From assembly GCA_028279985.1 (NCBI GenBank), contig JANQMR010000033.1:183723-247722 (forward strand): DNA of 64,000 nucleotides. Direction: 5' to 3'. Positions 39,680 through 50,514 of the stretch are shown here, one piece after another. The stretch's first letter is position 1. Every line of letters starts with the position of its first letter. The stretch comes from Woeseiaceae bacterium (lineage in GTDB: Bacteria > Pseudomonadota > Gammaproteobacteria > Steroidobacterales > Woeseiaceae). The notes below the pieces were generated by a model, which was given only the letters and a program-made list of their open reading frames with translations, searched no databases and was not told the origin of the DNA. The position numbers and the translations under genes are program-made.

Positions 39680-40150
39680 ATGAGCTCGAAGTATGTAATC
39701 CCGACCGAAAAATCCGTCGCGAGCCTGTTGGCCATGATTTTCGGCGACGGGCTGGGTGTCAACGGCGGTGATGCCGCCGAGTTCGACTCGCTGCACGTCG
39801 CAACCTTCATCGACGACGAAGGCGAACTGGTTGCGATCTGCGCCTGTGACCGGGAGTTCGTGGCTTACTCGGGCGCGGCCTTGTCGATGATACCGGCGGA
39901 CGTCGTCCGCGAGATGATCAGCGGCAATTCGATCAGCGAGGCCCTGGTCGACAATTTCTATGAAGTCATGAACATCTGCTCGAAGCTCTTGATGTCGGAC
40001 TCCAGCGCGCACCTGAGGCTCGACAAGACCCTGGATCCGGGCGCCGCCAACGATGCAGTGGCTTCGCTCGAAGGGGCTTCCGAGAAAGTGGCGTTCAGTG
40101 TGGACATCCCGAGCTACGGCAGCGGCACGCTCACCTTTCTCATTAGCTGA
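39680..40150 (+). CDS. CheX-like (CheC/CheX/FliY family) protein
   Basis: This 156-residue protein has the alpha-beta organisation of CheX. The helix DNFYEVMNICSKLLMSD has Glu 95 and Asn 98 in the E-x2-N arrangement of the CheC/CheX/FliY phosphatase active site. The C-terminal VDIPSYGSGTLTFLIS resembles the last strand. Only one such motif is present, as in CheX rather than CheC. It follows a stand-alone CheY, so it plausibly dephosphorylates CheY-P. The cluster would then have two candidate phosphatases, this and the CheZ-like protein at 34.7 kb. Confidence 0.65.
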   Translation: MSSKYVIPTEKSVASLLAMIFGDGLGVNGGDAAEFDSLHVATFIDDEGELVAICACDREFVAYSGAALSMIPADVVREMISGNSISEALVDNFYEVMNICSKLLMSDSSAHLRLDKTLDPGAANDAVASLEGASEKVAFSVDIPSYGSGTLTFLIS

Positions 40151-40258
40151 CGGATTTGCGTCGGCTACGCTCGAGGACTAAGCGATGCGTCGGTTTTTTG
40201 ACGCGCACCGCGACAGGACGATACACGTAACCCACTGATTTTTTTCTATACGCCGGCT

Positions 40259-40274
40259 TGGCATGTAAGTTGCT
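40259..40274 (+). promoter_or_regulatory. Sigma-54 promoter for fleS-fleR
   Basis: TGGCATG, four nt, TTGCT has the invariant GG and GC dinucleotides ten bases apart, as required for RpoN. It lies about 35 bp upstream of the GTG start of the sensor kinase. Confidence 0.8.
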
Positions 40275-40309
40275 TGTAGATCGCTGAAGACACCGCAGGG
40301 AGCGTTTCA

Positions 40310-41513
40310 GTGACACAAGCCGCCATCAGCCACGAGGATCTCGAGCTCGCCTTCGAGGCATTCAACAAACAGTCGGGCTTGCTCGAGATCTCTTACCGGT
40401 CCCTGCAACAGCGCGTCGAAGCGCTGAGCGAGCGCCTGCGGGTGGCGCAGTCGGCCCGGCACCGGGAGTTGCTCGAAAAAGAGCGCCTGAGCAACCGCCT
40501 GTCGAGCCTGCTGGAAACCCTGCCGGGCGCATTCCTGGTGATCGACGGCGACGGTGTGATACTCGAGCGCAACAACCGCGCCGCGGAGATGCTCAGTCAA
40601 CCCTTGATCGGCTGTTGCTGGTCGGATGTCGTGCAACGCGAGTTCTGCCCGAACCGGCGCGTGGACGGCGACCTGTGTTTGCGCGACGGCCGATGGATCA
40701 ACCTGTTCCGCCGTCCCCTCGAGTACGGTCACGGCGAGATCCTGTTGCTGACCGACGTGACGGAAAGCCGCCGCATGTCCGAGATGCTGCAATGCCAGGA
40801 TCGCCTGTCGGCGATGGGTGAAATGACGGCGGCCCTGGCACATCAGATTCGCACTCCGCTGTCGTCCGCGCTGTTGTACATCTCGCAGCTCGAATCCGAC
40901 GAGGACAACGGCGAAGTGGCTCGTAAAGCGGCGCATTGCCTGAGAAACCTGGACGGCCTGGTCAGCGACATGCTGAATTTCGTCGGCGGCGTACGCCGTC
41001 ACGGCGAGACGATCGAGGTGCGCTCGCTGCTCGACGACGTGTTTGCCGCAATCGAGCCCCAGTTGGGCGACGGAAGTTACATTACGGTGGATTTACAGGA
41101 AGACGGCCTGACCGTGGTCGGCAACCGGGACGCTTTGCAAGGGGCGCTCCTGAATCTGGTCGAGAATGCGCTGCAGGCCTGTGCCGATTGCCCGGTCGTC
41201 GAGCTAGGCGCGTCGCGCAACGGCGACGAGGTGTGCCTGATCGTCACCGACAACGGACACGGTTTCCCGGACGAGGCCCGCGGCAAGCTGTTTCAGCCTT
41301 TTTACACGACGCGGCCGCAGGGAACCGGCCTGGGCCTGGCCATCGTCGGCAGCGTCGCGGAGGCGCACGGCGGTTCGGTGGAGTTCGACTCCGGGCCACA
41401 TGGCTCGACATTCGCGATTTGCCTGCCGGCCGGGGCGCCGGGCGTGTCGGCCACCGATGACGAGGCCGTTAGGGACATTCCAGGGCTATACGGCCTGCGG
41501 CCGGAGCGCGCTC

Positions 41514-41527
<14 letters not shown>
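40310..41527 (+). CDS. fleS: Flagellar two-component sensor kinase FleS/FlrB-like
   Basis: FleS-type kinases are soluble sensors that phosphorylate FleR to switch on middle flagellar genes. The 405-residue protein has an N-terminal coiled coil (RSLQQRVEALSERLRVAQSA), then a PAS-like domain (LLETLPGAFLVIDGDGVILERNN). The histidine box is ALAHQIRTPLSSALLY at about residue 180, followed by an HATPase domain with NLVENALQA, DNGHGFPDEA and GTGLGLAI. No membrane segment is present, as expected for FleS. Start is a GTG at 40310 with GCAGGGAG upstream. It overlaps fleR by 14 bp and is preceded by a sigma-54 promoter. Confidence 0.9.
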
Positions 41528-42857
<1,330 letters not shown>

Positions 42858-42879
42858 TCGAACCGACGAAGGCCCGATC

Positions 42880-43200
42880 ATGAACGACATCAATACCCAA
42901 CAGCTACTCGAACAGATTCGTGCGCTGAGCGGCGAGTTGCAAGGCGAGCTGGCGCCGGTCGAAAGGCCGGGGGAAACCGGCGGATTCGGCGAGCTTCTGA
43001 AATCGACGATCGACTCGGTGAGCGAGTCGCAGCAGGAAGCGTCGGCGCTGCGACGGGCCTACGAGGCGGAAGACCCCGGCACCGATCTGACCGAAGTCAT
43101 GATCGCCGCGCAAAAAGCCAGTCTGTCCTTCCGCGCGATGGCCGAAGTGCGCAACAAGCTCGTGACCGCGTATCAGGACATCATGAACATGCCGGTGTAA
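42880..43200 (+). CDS. fliE: Flagellar hook-basal body protein FliE
   Basis: FliE joins the MS ring to the proximal rod. The 106-residue protein has the typical C-terminal helix pair TDLTEVMIAAQKASLSFRAMAEVRNKLVTAYQDIMNMPV, whose last residues are highly conserved. The N-terminal 40 residues are variable. The ATG at 42880 is 22 bp after fleR. No strong internal promoter was seen, so transcription may read through from fleSR. Confidence 0.93.
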   Translation: MNDINTQQLLEQIRALSGELQGELAPVERPGETGGFGELLKSTIDSVSESQQEASALRRAYEAEDPGTDLTEVMIAAQKASLSFRAMAEVRNKLVTAYQDIMNMPV

Positions 43201-43218
43201 GGAGGCGGGCATCAGCTC

Positions 43219-44853
43219 ATGGAACAAGCCAACACGATCGAGCCGGACAAGCTTCCGGTGGCCAGCATGAACCTGGCCATGTTGTTCAACATACCGGCCG
43301 TACGCCAGATCGGGCTTCTGATCGGCGTCGCCGGCGCCGTCGCGATTGGTTTCGCGGTCGTGCTGTGGTCGCAGACCCCCGGGCAATCCAGGCTGTACGA
43401 AGGCCTGGACAACGAGGACCTCGGACAGGTGGCCGACATCCTGCGCGGCGCCAATATCGATTTCAAGCTCAACATGGATACCGGTACCGTGACCGTGCCG
43501 GAGTCGAAGCTGCACGACGCGAGGCTCGAGCTCGCGTCTCAGGGACTGCCGCGCGGCGCCGCCGTCGGCATGCGGTCGCTGCAGGAGCAACCGGCTTTCG
43601 GTCAGAGCCAGTTTCGCGAAAACGCCTTGTACCAGCATGCGTTGGAGGCCGAACTGGCGCGCACGGTGACGCATCTCGGCGCCGTGCGCGACGCGCGCGT
43701 GCACTTGGCGCTGCCGCGGCAATCGGCTTTCGTCAGGGACCGAAAGCCCGCCAGCGCGTCGGTCATGCTGAGTCTCTACCGGGGCCGTGAGCTCGAGGAC
43801 GGCCAGGTCGCCTCGATCGTCCACCTGGTTGCATCCAGCGTGCCGAATCTGGCCCCCGAGAACGTGACGGTCATCGACCAGCAGGGCCGCCTGTTGAGCT
43901 CCGGCGACGAGCGCTGGGATGGCGCCCTGACCGCGAAACACTACCAGCTCGCGGCCAGGATCGAGCAGGATTACAGGCGCCGCATCGAAGCCTTGCTGAC
44001 GCCGCTGCTGGGGCCCGGCAGGGTCCGTGCCGAGGTGGTCGCCGACATGGATTTCACGGTCAGCGAGGAAATGCGCGAGAGCTTCGATCCGAACGGCGTG
44101 GTGATCAGCGAGCACGTTTCGGAGAACCGTAGAAACTCCGGCGGCCAGGATGCCGTGGGCGTGCCCGGCGCGCTCAGCAACCAGCCGCCCGCCGCGGGCG
44201 GCGTCGAGCCCGCCGCCGCGGATGCGGTCGTCAACGCTTCGTCCACCAGCACCCGAAACTACGAGGTGGATCGCACGATTAGCCGGACCCGCCCGCAGGC
44301 CGGGACGATCCGGCGACTGTCCGTTGCCGTGCTCGTGGACGACGTCGGCGCCGCTGCCGGTGTCGAAGGCGGGGATGCCGAGGGCGGCGGCGCGGCGGCG
44401 CTGAGCGAAGAGGACATCGAACGGTTCACGGCGCTGGTGCGCGAGGCGGTGGGTTTCAACGCGGCGCGCGGCGATTCGGTGGTTGTCGTCAAGGCGGCGT
44501 TTCAGGCGGTCCCGGAAGCCGAGTCCGCGGCTTCGGCAGGTTTCTGGGCGAAACCCGCGTTCATGGATGTGATGAAGCAGTTATTGGGTGCCTGCCTGGT
44601 GCTTGCGCTCGCTTTCGGGCTGGTCCGACCGCTGCTCAAGTCGCTGCTGGCCAACAACGAGGCATCGGCGGCGCGAGCGATGCTAGGCAACGTGAACGGC
44701 GCGGCGCCGGCCACCGTCGGCCAGTTGCCCGGCAATACGGCGTCCCTGCCGTCCTTCGACGAGAAAGTGGCCGCCGCCAGGAAGATCAGCGGTCACGATC
44801 CCGCCAAAGTCGCGCAGGTCGTGCGGCAATGGGTCGACGCGTCGGGACAATGA
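43219..44853 (+). CDS. fliF: Flagellar MS-ring protein FliF
   Basis: FliF forms the inner-membrane MS ring of the basal body. The 544-residue protein has an N-terminal membrane helix (IGLLIGVAGAVAIGFAVVLW, about residues 32-52) and the periplasmic ring-building domains with YEGLDNEDLGQVADILR and ARVHLALPRQSAF. A low-complexity Gly/Ala-rich stretch (DAVGVPGALSNQPPAAGGVE) follows, then a second membrane helix near residue 460 and the C-terminal FliG-binding tail (SLPSFDEKVAAARKIS, VVRQWVDASG). Length and order are normal for the family. Confidence 0.96.
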   Translation: MEQANTIEPDKLPVASMNLAMLFNIPAVRQIGLLIGVAGAVAIGFAVVLWSQTPGQSRLYEGLDNEDLGQVADILRGANIDFKLNMDTGTVTVPESKLHDARLELASQGLPRGAAVGMRSLQEQPAFGQSQFRENALYQHALEAELARTVTHLGAVRDARVHLALPRQSAFVRDRKPASASVMLSLYRGRELEDGQVASIVHLVASSVPNLAPENVTVIDQQGRLLSSGDERWDGALTAKHYQLAARIEQDYRRRIEALLTPLLGPGRVRAEVVADMDFTVSEEMRESFDPNGVVISEHVSENRRNSGGQDAVGVPGALSNQPPAAGGVEPAAADAVVNASSTSTRNYEVDRTISRTRPQAGTIRRLSVAVLVDDVGAAAGVEGGDAEGGGAAALSEEDIERFTALVREAVGFNAARGDSVVVVKAAFQAVPEAESAASAGFWAKPAFMDVMKQLLGACLVLALAFGLVRPLLKSLLANNEASAARAMLGNVNGAAPATVGQLPGNTASLPSFDEKVAAARKISGHDPAKVAQVVRQWVDASGQ

Positions 44854-44872
44854 CGGTGTCGGTTGACGGGTA

Positions 44873-45880
44873 ATGAGCGATTCGGAAACGGAAATCGACG
44901 GCACCCGCCGCGCCGCATTGCTGCTGATGACGCTCGGCGAAGCGGAGGCGGCCGAGGTATTGCGTTTCATGGACGCCAAGCAGGTCCAGCAAGTGGGCGA
45001 GGCGATGGCGACCTTGAAGAACGTGTCCAAGGACGAAGCGTCCGGGGTGCTCGACGGCTTCATTACCGAGATCGACGAACAGACGTCCTTCGGCATCGCG
45101 ACCGAGGACTACGTGCGCAAGGTGTTGACCAACGCCTTCAGCGAGTCGAAAGCCAATGCGCTGATCAACCGGATGTTGACCGGCACCGATGCCAAGGGTT
45201 TCGAAACGCTGCAATGGATGTCGGTCGACGAGATCGAGGAGATCGTCGCCGGCGAGCATCCCCAGATCATCGCGATCATCATCGCCTACCTGGAACCGGA
45301 GCAGGCCGCCGCGATTCTGCCGCGGATACCCGAAGAGCAGCGCGCCGAAGTCGTGATGCGCATCGCGAAACTGAACGACGTCCAGCAAAGCGCACTGGCC
45401 GAGATCGAGGAGCTGATTGCCAGCAAGTCCAGGGGCGTGAGCCGTTCCACGTCGAAGAAGGTGGGCGGCGCCCGGGTGGCTGCGGCGATCGTCAATGCGC
45501 TGGGCGCTGAATCGGGCGACAAGATCCTCGACGATATCAAGGAGCGGAACAACGATCTGGGTACCGAGATCGAAGAGATGATGTTCGTCTTCGACTCGCT
45601 ACTGAACGTCGACGACCGGGGCATTCAGGCGCTGTTGCGCGAGGTGTCCAACGACGTGCTCGTCGTCGCGCTGAAAGGCGCCGTTCCCGAGATGCAGGAT
45701 CATATCCTGAGCAACATGTCCAAGCGCGCCGCGACCTTGTTGCGCGAGGACATCGAGGCGCGCGGACCGACGCGCCTGAGCGAGGTGGAACAGGCGCAAA
45801 AGGAGATACTCGAGGTCGCGAGACGCCTCGCCGATTCCGGCGATCTCGATCTGGGACAGGGCGGGGAGGAATATGTCTGA
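44873..45880 (+). CDS. fliG: Flagellar motor switch protein FliG
   Basis: FliG is the rotor protein that engages the stator and carries the direction switch. The 335-residue protein has the N-terminal FliF-binding domain (RRAALLLMTLGEAEAAEVLRF), the EHPQ motif in AGEHPQIIAIIIAYL, and the C-terminal torque domain with charged residues in NNDLGTEIEEMMFVFDSLLNVDDRGIQALLREV. It starts 19 bp after fliF and overlaps fliH by 8 bp. Confidence 0.96.
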   Translation: MSDSETEIDGTRRAALLLMTLGEAEAAEVLRFMDAKQVQQVGEAMATLKNVSKDEASGVLDGFITEIDEQTSFGIATEDYVRKVLTNAFSESKANALINRMLTGTDAKGFETLQWMSVDEIEEIVAGEHPQIIAIIIAYLEPEQAAAILPRIPEEQRAEVVMRIAKLNDVQQSALAEIEELIASKSRGVSRSTSKKVGGARVAAAIVNALGAESGDKILDDIKERNNDLGTEIEEMMFVFDSLLNVDDRGIQALLREVSNDVLVVALKGAVPEMQDHILSNMSKRAATLLREDIEARGPTRLSEVEQAQKEILEVARRLADSGDLDLGQGGEEYV

Positions 45881-46493
45881 GTCCGCTGCGCAACCGGAAG
45901 CGCCGCAGGAGGACGCGCGGCAAACCGAAAGGTGGCAGGCGCCGGCGATCGACGGCTCTGGCGGGCGCGGGTTTCTGACGGCCGAGCGCCTGCAGGCGCT
46001 GCAGAAAGCGGCTTACGACGAGGCGTACGAGGCCGGACATCGCGACGGACTCAAAGCCGGCGAGGCCGCCGCGGCCGAACGCGCGGCGCGTCTTGACAAG
46101 TTGCTGACGGCCCTGGCAAGGCCGTTCGAGGCGCTCGACGAGGCCGTCGAGCAAACACTCGTCGATCTGTCGATTACGATCGCCAAACAGTTGTTCCGCC
46201 GCGAGATACAGATCGATCCCGGGCATGTCGTCGGCGTCGTTCGCGATACCGTACCTTTGCTCCCGGCCGCGAGCCGTGACGTCGAGGTTCACCTGCATCC
46301 CGACGATGCCGCGCTGGTACGCGAGGCCTTATCCGAAGGCGGCGACGACGTGGCCTGGAGTATCGTCGAGGACCCGTTGCTGAGCCGCGGCGGCTTGAAG
46401 GTGAGCAGCGAGCACTCGCACATCGATGCCCGAGCCGAGACGCGTTTTCAGGCCTTGGTCGACGCCATTGCCGGCGACGAGCGGCGGCGGTGA
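45873..46493 (+). CDS. fliH: Flagellar export apparatus regulator FliH
   Basis: FliH is the peripheral-stalk protein that regulates the FliI ATPase and links it to the C ring. The 206-residue protein has a Gln/Ala/Pro-rich N-terminus, a helical segment with GxxxG-like repeats ([20 protein letters not shown]), and a C-terminal domain ([51 protein letters not shown]) shared with V-type ATPase subunit E. It overlaps both fliG (8 bp) and fliI (GTGA). Confidence 0.93.
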   Translation: MSESAAQPEAPQEDARQTERWQAPAIDGSGGRGFLTAERLQALQKAAYDEAYEAGHRDGLKAGEAAAAERAARLDKLLTALARPFEALDEAVEQTLVDLSITIAKQLFRREIQIDPGHVVGVVRDTVPLLPAASRDVEVHLHPDDAALVREALSEGGDDVAWSIVEDPLLSRGGLKVSSEHSHIDARAETRFQALVDAIAGDERRR

Positions 46494-47908
46494 GCGGGGC
46501 GCGCATGGCAGGTCCGGATCCCGACCGCACGGCGCACACGCAGCGGCGGCTTGCGGCTTACGTCGAGCGCGCGCGCGAAGGCGTTCCGCCGCCGGCCGTC
46601 GAGGGCAGCTTGCGGCGCACGGTCGGCCTGACGATGGAGGCCGAGGGTTGCGAGGCGCCGGTCGGCGGGCGTTGCGACATCGTTGCGCTCGACGGCCGCC
46701 GGATCGAAACGGAGGTGGTCGGTTTCGCAGGCGAGCGTTTGTATCTGATGCCCGCCGGCGACATGCGCGGCATCGTGCCGAACGCCCGTGTCATACCGGT
46801 TGCCGCAGTGCGCGACGTCCGCGTCGGCGACGAGCTGCTCGGCCGGGTGCTGAACGGTTGCGGCGAGCCGATCGACGACGGTCCGCCCCTGGGCTGCGCG
46901 GATCGCGTGCCCTTGTTCGGCGCGCCGATCAATCCGCTCAAACGCCTGCCGATCAGCGAACCGCTGGATGTCGGCGTTCGCTCGATCAATGCGCTCTTGC
47001 CGCTGGGCCGCGGTCAGCGGATGGGGCTGTTCGCCGGCAGCGGCGTCGGCAAGAGCCAGCTACTGGGGATGATGACGCGATACACGGATGCCGACGTCAT
47101 TGTCGTCGGCCTGATCGGGGAGCGCGGTCGCGAGGTCAGGGAGTTCGTCGATCTGGCATTGGGGGCCGAAGGGCTCAGCCGTTCCGTGGTCGTGGCGACA
47201 CCGGCCGACGACACGCCGTTGATGAGAATGCACGGCGCCTGGTTGAGTTGCGCGATAGCCGAGTACTTCCGCGATCGGGGCAGGCACGTTTTGCTGCTGA
47301 TGGACTCGTTGACCCGTTTTGCGCAGGCGCAACGCGAAATTGCGCTCGCGATCGGCGAGCCGCCGGCCACCAAGGGTTATCCGCCGTCGGTATTCGCGCG
47401 CCTGCCGCAGCTCGTCGAGCGCGCCGGCAACGGCGCGGCGGGGCAGGGCTCCATCACCGGCATCTACACGGTCCTGGCCGAGGGAGACGATCACAACGAT
47501 CCGGTCGTCGACGCGTCGCGGGCGATACTGGACGGGCACATCGTACTGGCGCGGGAGCTTGCCGACACGGGCTTGTATCCAGCGGTGAACGTCGAATCTT
47601 CGGTCAGCCGCGCGATGCAGGCCATTGCCGGCGAGGAACAAAAGCGCCTGATCACCCGATTCAGGCAGGTGTATTCGATCTATCGCCAGAACCTGGACCT
47701 GATCGCCGTCGGCGCCTATCAGAAGGGCAGCGATGCGCGTGTCGACGAGGCCGTGGCTTTGTGGCCGCGGATCGTCGAGTTCCTGCGTCAGCCGCAAGAC
47801 GTTTCCGAGAGCTATGGCGACAGCGTCAGTGCGCTCGCCGGGCTCCTGAGTCTGAACGATCGACAACAGCCACAGCCGGCGGCCGCGCCGGGCGGTGACG
47901 CCCGGTGA
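46490..47908 (+). CDS. fliI: Flagellum-specific export ATPase FliI
   Basis: FliI is the F1-beta-like ATPase of the flagellar type III export apparatus. In the 472-residue protein the Walker A motif is [15 protein letters not shown] at about residue 185, Walker B lies in [19 protein letters not shown], and [15 protein letters not shown] is the family signature. The GTG at 46490 overlaps the fliH TGA; an ATG five codons on is the alternative. fliJ begins within the last bases. Confidence 0.96.
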   Translation: MSGARMAGPDPDRTAHTQRRLAAYVERAREGVPPPAVEGSLRRTVGLTMEAEGCEAPVGGRCDIVALDGRRIETEVVGFAGERLYLMPAGDMRGIVPNARVIPVAAVRDVRVGDELLGRVLNGCGEPIDDGPPLGCADRVPLFGAPINPLKRLPISEPLDVGVRSINALLPLGRGQRMGLFAGSGVGKSQLLGMMTRYTDADVIVVGLIGERGREVREFVDLALGAEGLSRSVVVATPADDTPLMRMHGAWLSCAIAEYFRDRGRHVLLLMDSLTRFAQAQREIALAIGEPPATKGYPPSVFARLPQLVERAGNGAAGQGSITGIYTVLAEGDDHNDPVVDASRAILDGHIVLARELADTGLYPAVNVESSVSRAMQAIAGEEQKRLITRFRQVYSIYRQNLDLIAVGAYQKGSDARVDEAVALWPRIVEFLRQPQDVSESYGDSVSALAGLLSLNDRQQPQPAAAPGGDAR

Positions 47909-48342
47909 AACGATCGCGTCGCATCGGCGCCATCGAAACCATGGCCGAGCGCGAGGAGCGGGAGGAACGCCGGCTGATGGCGCAAAGCCAACAGGACCTG
48001 GATCTCGCCCTCGGAAGACTGGAAGAGCTCAGGGCGTACCGGCAATCCTATGCCACCGGCGAGCGGCCCGGTTCCGGCACCACCGCGCTGCAGTGGCAGG
48101 ATTATCATCGTTTCATGCAACGGCTGGAGCATGCGGTCAGCGCGCAAGAGCAAATCGTCGCGGAAGGCCAAAGCAAACGCGAAGCGCACCAGAAGCGCTG
48201 GATGGCAAAGCGTCAGCGGCTGGAGTCGCTATCCCGTATCGTCGATCGTTTCCAGAAGCAGGAGGCCGGCGAGGAACAGCGCCGGCAGCAGAAACAGCAG
48301 GACGAACTGGCGGCGCGCGGCGGGTATTCGGTTCACGACTGA
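47905..48342 (+). CDS. fliJ: Flagellar export chaperone FliJ
   Basis: FliJ is a coiled-coil protein that connects FliI to FlhA and recycles chaperones. The 145-residue product is almost entirely helical and charged: [20 protein letters not shown], the middle helix [21 protein letters not shown] and a Gln-rich C-terminus. The motif of an aromatic between two coiled helices matches FliJ. The GTG start overlaps fliI by 4 bp. It ends the fliEFGHIJ group; fliK has its own promoter. Confidence 0.88.
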   Translation: MKRSRRIGAIETMAEREEREERRLMAQSQQDLDLALGRLEELRAYRQSYATGERPGSGTTALQWQDYHRFMQRLEHAVSAQEQIVAEGQSKREAHQKRWMAKRQRLESLSRIVDRFQKQEAGEEQRRQQKQQDELAARGGYSVHD

Positions 48343-48391
48343 CTAATAAAGGGCCTCGCCGGACTCGTGCGGAGGCTCACGTCGTATTAGG

Positions 48392-48425
48392 GCCTGTTAA
48401 CACCATGCGCATGGTGTTAACAGGC
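48392..48425. repeat. Perfect 34-bp palindrome between fliJ and fliK
   Basis: The left half GCCTGTTAACACCATGC is followed without spacer by its exact reverse complement, giving a 34-bp perfect palindrome with HpaI-like GTTAAC in each arm. No T-run follows. It sits 49 bp after the fliJ stop and about 60 bp before the fliK sigma-54 promoter. It could terminate fliJ transcription as a cruciform or hairpin, or be a protein site or a vestige of a mobile palindromic element. Confidence 0.92.
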
Positions 48426-48485
48426 TCTAACAGCTAGTGGCCCTGTCCGATTGATTCATTGAATCATTCGGCAGCGGATTTTGTC

Positions 48486-48501
48486 TGGCACGGAACTTGC
48501 T
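48486..48501 (+). promoter_or_regulatory. Sigma-54 promoter for fliK
   Basis: TGGCACG, GAAC, TTGCT is a near-perfect RpoN promoter with GG and GC ten bases apart. It lies about 45 bp upstream of the fliK ATG and fits activation by FleR. Confidence 0.85.
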
Positions 48502-48543
48502 GAGAATACCGGCAACGATCGCGGGCATGATTGAGGTACCCGT

Positions 48544-50295
48544 ATGCCGTTCCAGTTCCAGCAGTCGCTTCCGCTGTCTACAGACGTTCGTATGGACGTT
48601 CGTACCGTCGCCGATCCGGCCGGCACCGCCGCGCGGACCGGACCGGATGGCGCGAGCTTTCCGGATCTCCTCGAGCCGGCGTCACGGCAGGCGCAAGCGG
48701 GCTCGGGGTCGGCGGAAACCGTCACGTCGGACGGCAACGCCTTACCGCAACGCGGCAATGCCGTGCCGACCGCGGACGACATCGTTCCGGTTCCGCCGGC
48801 CGGTTTCGCCGCCCCGGTAACGGTCGAAGCGGCCATGCCGGCCGTAGCCGCACAACCGGGCTCGCAGGTGGCTGGCATCGCGAATCCGGGCGCCGCGCCG
48901 ACGGCCCCGGCGACGAGACCCCCGGTTCTCCCCGGTCTTTCGGCCGCGCCTGTCCAGTCCCCAACAGCCGGTGAGGGCGCGACTGTCGTACGGTCGCCGT
49001 TCGCTGCATCAGCGCCGGCAACGCCGCCCCTCGTCGGTCCGGGCCCGGTATCGCGGAATGCCGTCGGGCGCCCGGCAAATACACCGGCCACGCTTGCTTC
49101 GGCCGTGTCCGCGGCGACGCAAGCGGGCGATGAGATGTTCGGCGGCGCCTCCGGCCTCAAGGCCGACCGTTCATCGGATCGTTCGATCGATCGTTCATTC
49201 GGGCCGCTGCCGCCGCGTTCGCCGGGTAGCGGGCTCGATTCTCCGTCCGGCCGAACGCAGTGGCTAAACGCCATTGATTCGCCGGTCTTGCGCCAGGAGC
49301 CCGCGGCGGCGGCGAGCAGGAACACGAGTATCGAAACGACCGGGTTCGACATGCACGGGCCTCGACCGACGACCTCGTCCGTGGATGAGCGCGGCGGCCA
49401 GCAGTTCGTTCAAGGAATCGTCCAACGAGGGAGGCAGGGGCCCGTTGCCGGCCTTGTTGTAACACCCGTCAACACGCCGACGCTTCAGGGAGGGGCAGAC
49501 ACGCCAGCCGGCACGCCAACCGTTCCGGCTGCCGCCGCCGCGACACAGGCGAGCTTTGAAGCCGGCCGCCGAACGGCGAATCCGGTACCGGATTCTCGAT
49601 CGTCGCTCGGTCGGGATATGGTCCCGGGTGTCACGAGGACAGCCGTCGATTCCCTGCCGGGTATGTCGGTATCCAGTGTCACGCAGCAGGACACAGCCGT
49701 TGCTCCGAAGCCGGAATTGATCGAGCCTCGACCTGGTATCGATGCACGCTACGAGCGTTTACCCATCACACCGCTACCGGTCCCGCCCACGAACGGTCCG
49801 GGAACGACGGCAGGCCTTTACGCACCCGGCGGCGTACCTGCGGGTACTTCGTTGCCCGTCGACACGTCCGTATTCGATCCTGCCTGGAGCGAAACCATCG
49901 GCAAGCAGGTTTCGATGCTGGTATCGAGAAACGTTCGCGGCGCCGAGTTGCGCCTCAGTCCCGCCGAGCTCGGTCCCGTGCAGGTCCAGATATCGCTTGA
50001 CGACAACGTCGCCAAGGTTGCCTTCACGGCCGGGCATGCCGTGACACGGGAGGCGCTCGAACAGGCCCTGCCGCGGCTGCGCGAGATGTTCGCGGACCAG
50101 GGCGTGACTCTTGGCGAAGCCAGCGTATCGGATCAACGCGGCGACGGTCCGGCGGATGGCGAAGACTCGGCCGCGGTCGGTTCCCATGCGGTCGAATCGG
50201 AGTCGTCCTCGGATTCATCCGGGGAAGAAGCCATACCCGCAACGCTCACGCCGGGCACGGCGGAGCGCAGGGGCCTGTTGGACACCTATATCTGA
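48544..50295 (+). CDS. fliK: Flagellar hook-length control protein FliK
   Basis: FliK measures hook length and triggers the export-specificity switch through FlhB. The 583-residue protein is Pro/Ala/Thr/Ser-rich and poorly conserved for about 430 residues, including a small RSSDRSIDRSF repeat near residue 210. It ends with the conserved globular switch domain (GAELRLSPAELGPVQVQISL, VAKVAFTAGHAVTREALEQALPRLREMF, GVTLGEASVSD). The sigma-54 promoter just upstream places it in the middle gene class. Its length is in the upper range of the family. Confidence 0.9.
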   Translation: MPFQFQQSLPLSTDVRMDVRTVADPAGTAARTGPDGASFPDLLEPASRQAQAGSGSAETVTSDGNALPQRGNAVPTADDIVPVPPAGFAAPVTVEAAMPAVAAQPGSQVAGIANPGAAPTAPATRPPVLPGLSAAPVQSPTAGEGATVVRSPFAASAPATPPLVGPGPVSRNAVGRPANTPATLASAVSAATQAGDEMFGGASGLKADRSSDRSIDRSFGPLPPRSPGSGLDSPSGRTQWLNAIDSPVLRQEPAAAASRNTSIETTGFDMHGPRPTTSSVDERGGQQFVQGIVQRGRQGPVAGLVVTPVNTPTLQGGADTPAGTPTVPAAAAATQASFEAGRRTANPVPDSRSSLGRDMVPGVTRTAVDSLPGMSVSSVTQQDTAVAPKPELIEPRPGIDARYERLPITPLPVPPTNGPGTTAGLYAPGGVPAGTSLPVDTSVFDPAWSETIGKQVSMLVSRNVRGAELRLSPAELGPVQVQISLDDNVAKVAFTAGHAVTREALEQALPRLREMFADQGVTLGEASVSDQRGDGPADGEDSAAVGSHAVESESSSDSSGEEAIPATLTPGTAERRGLLDTYI

Positions 50296-50465
50296 AACCG
50301 TCATGCGCCCGGGCCGGGCAAATCGCGATTCGGCGGATGAGCGGCGTCGGGAATACGTCACCGGTATTGCCCGGGCCGTCATCAAATCGGCGGTTGCTTG
50401 ATCTCTTTTCGCACGGTCGTCTGTAATCCGTTGTTTTGACTAGGCTCGATAGCCTCCGCTTCGTT

Positions 50466-50482
50466 TGGCACGTCGTTTGCAT
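50466..50482 (+). promoter_or_regulatory. Sigma-54 promoter for fliL
   Basis: TTGGCACG, TCGT, TTGCA is a consensus RpoN promoter (GG at 50467, GC at 50479). The predicted transcription start, about 50491, would leave only a few nucleotides before an ATG at 50494. It therefore supports the ATG at 50515 as the fliL start. Confidence 0.88.
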
Positions 50483-50514
50483 TACCGGGCTCTATGACAA
50501 CGACGGAGTCTGAG

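Noticed and set aside
48392..48425. The fliJ-fliK palindrome as an insertion-sequence end pair
   Set aside because: No transposase, target duplication or second copy is visible in the window, so a mobile origin cannot be supported.
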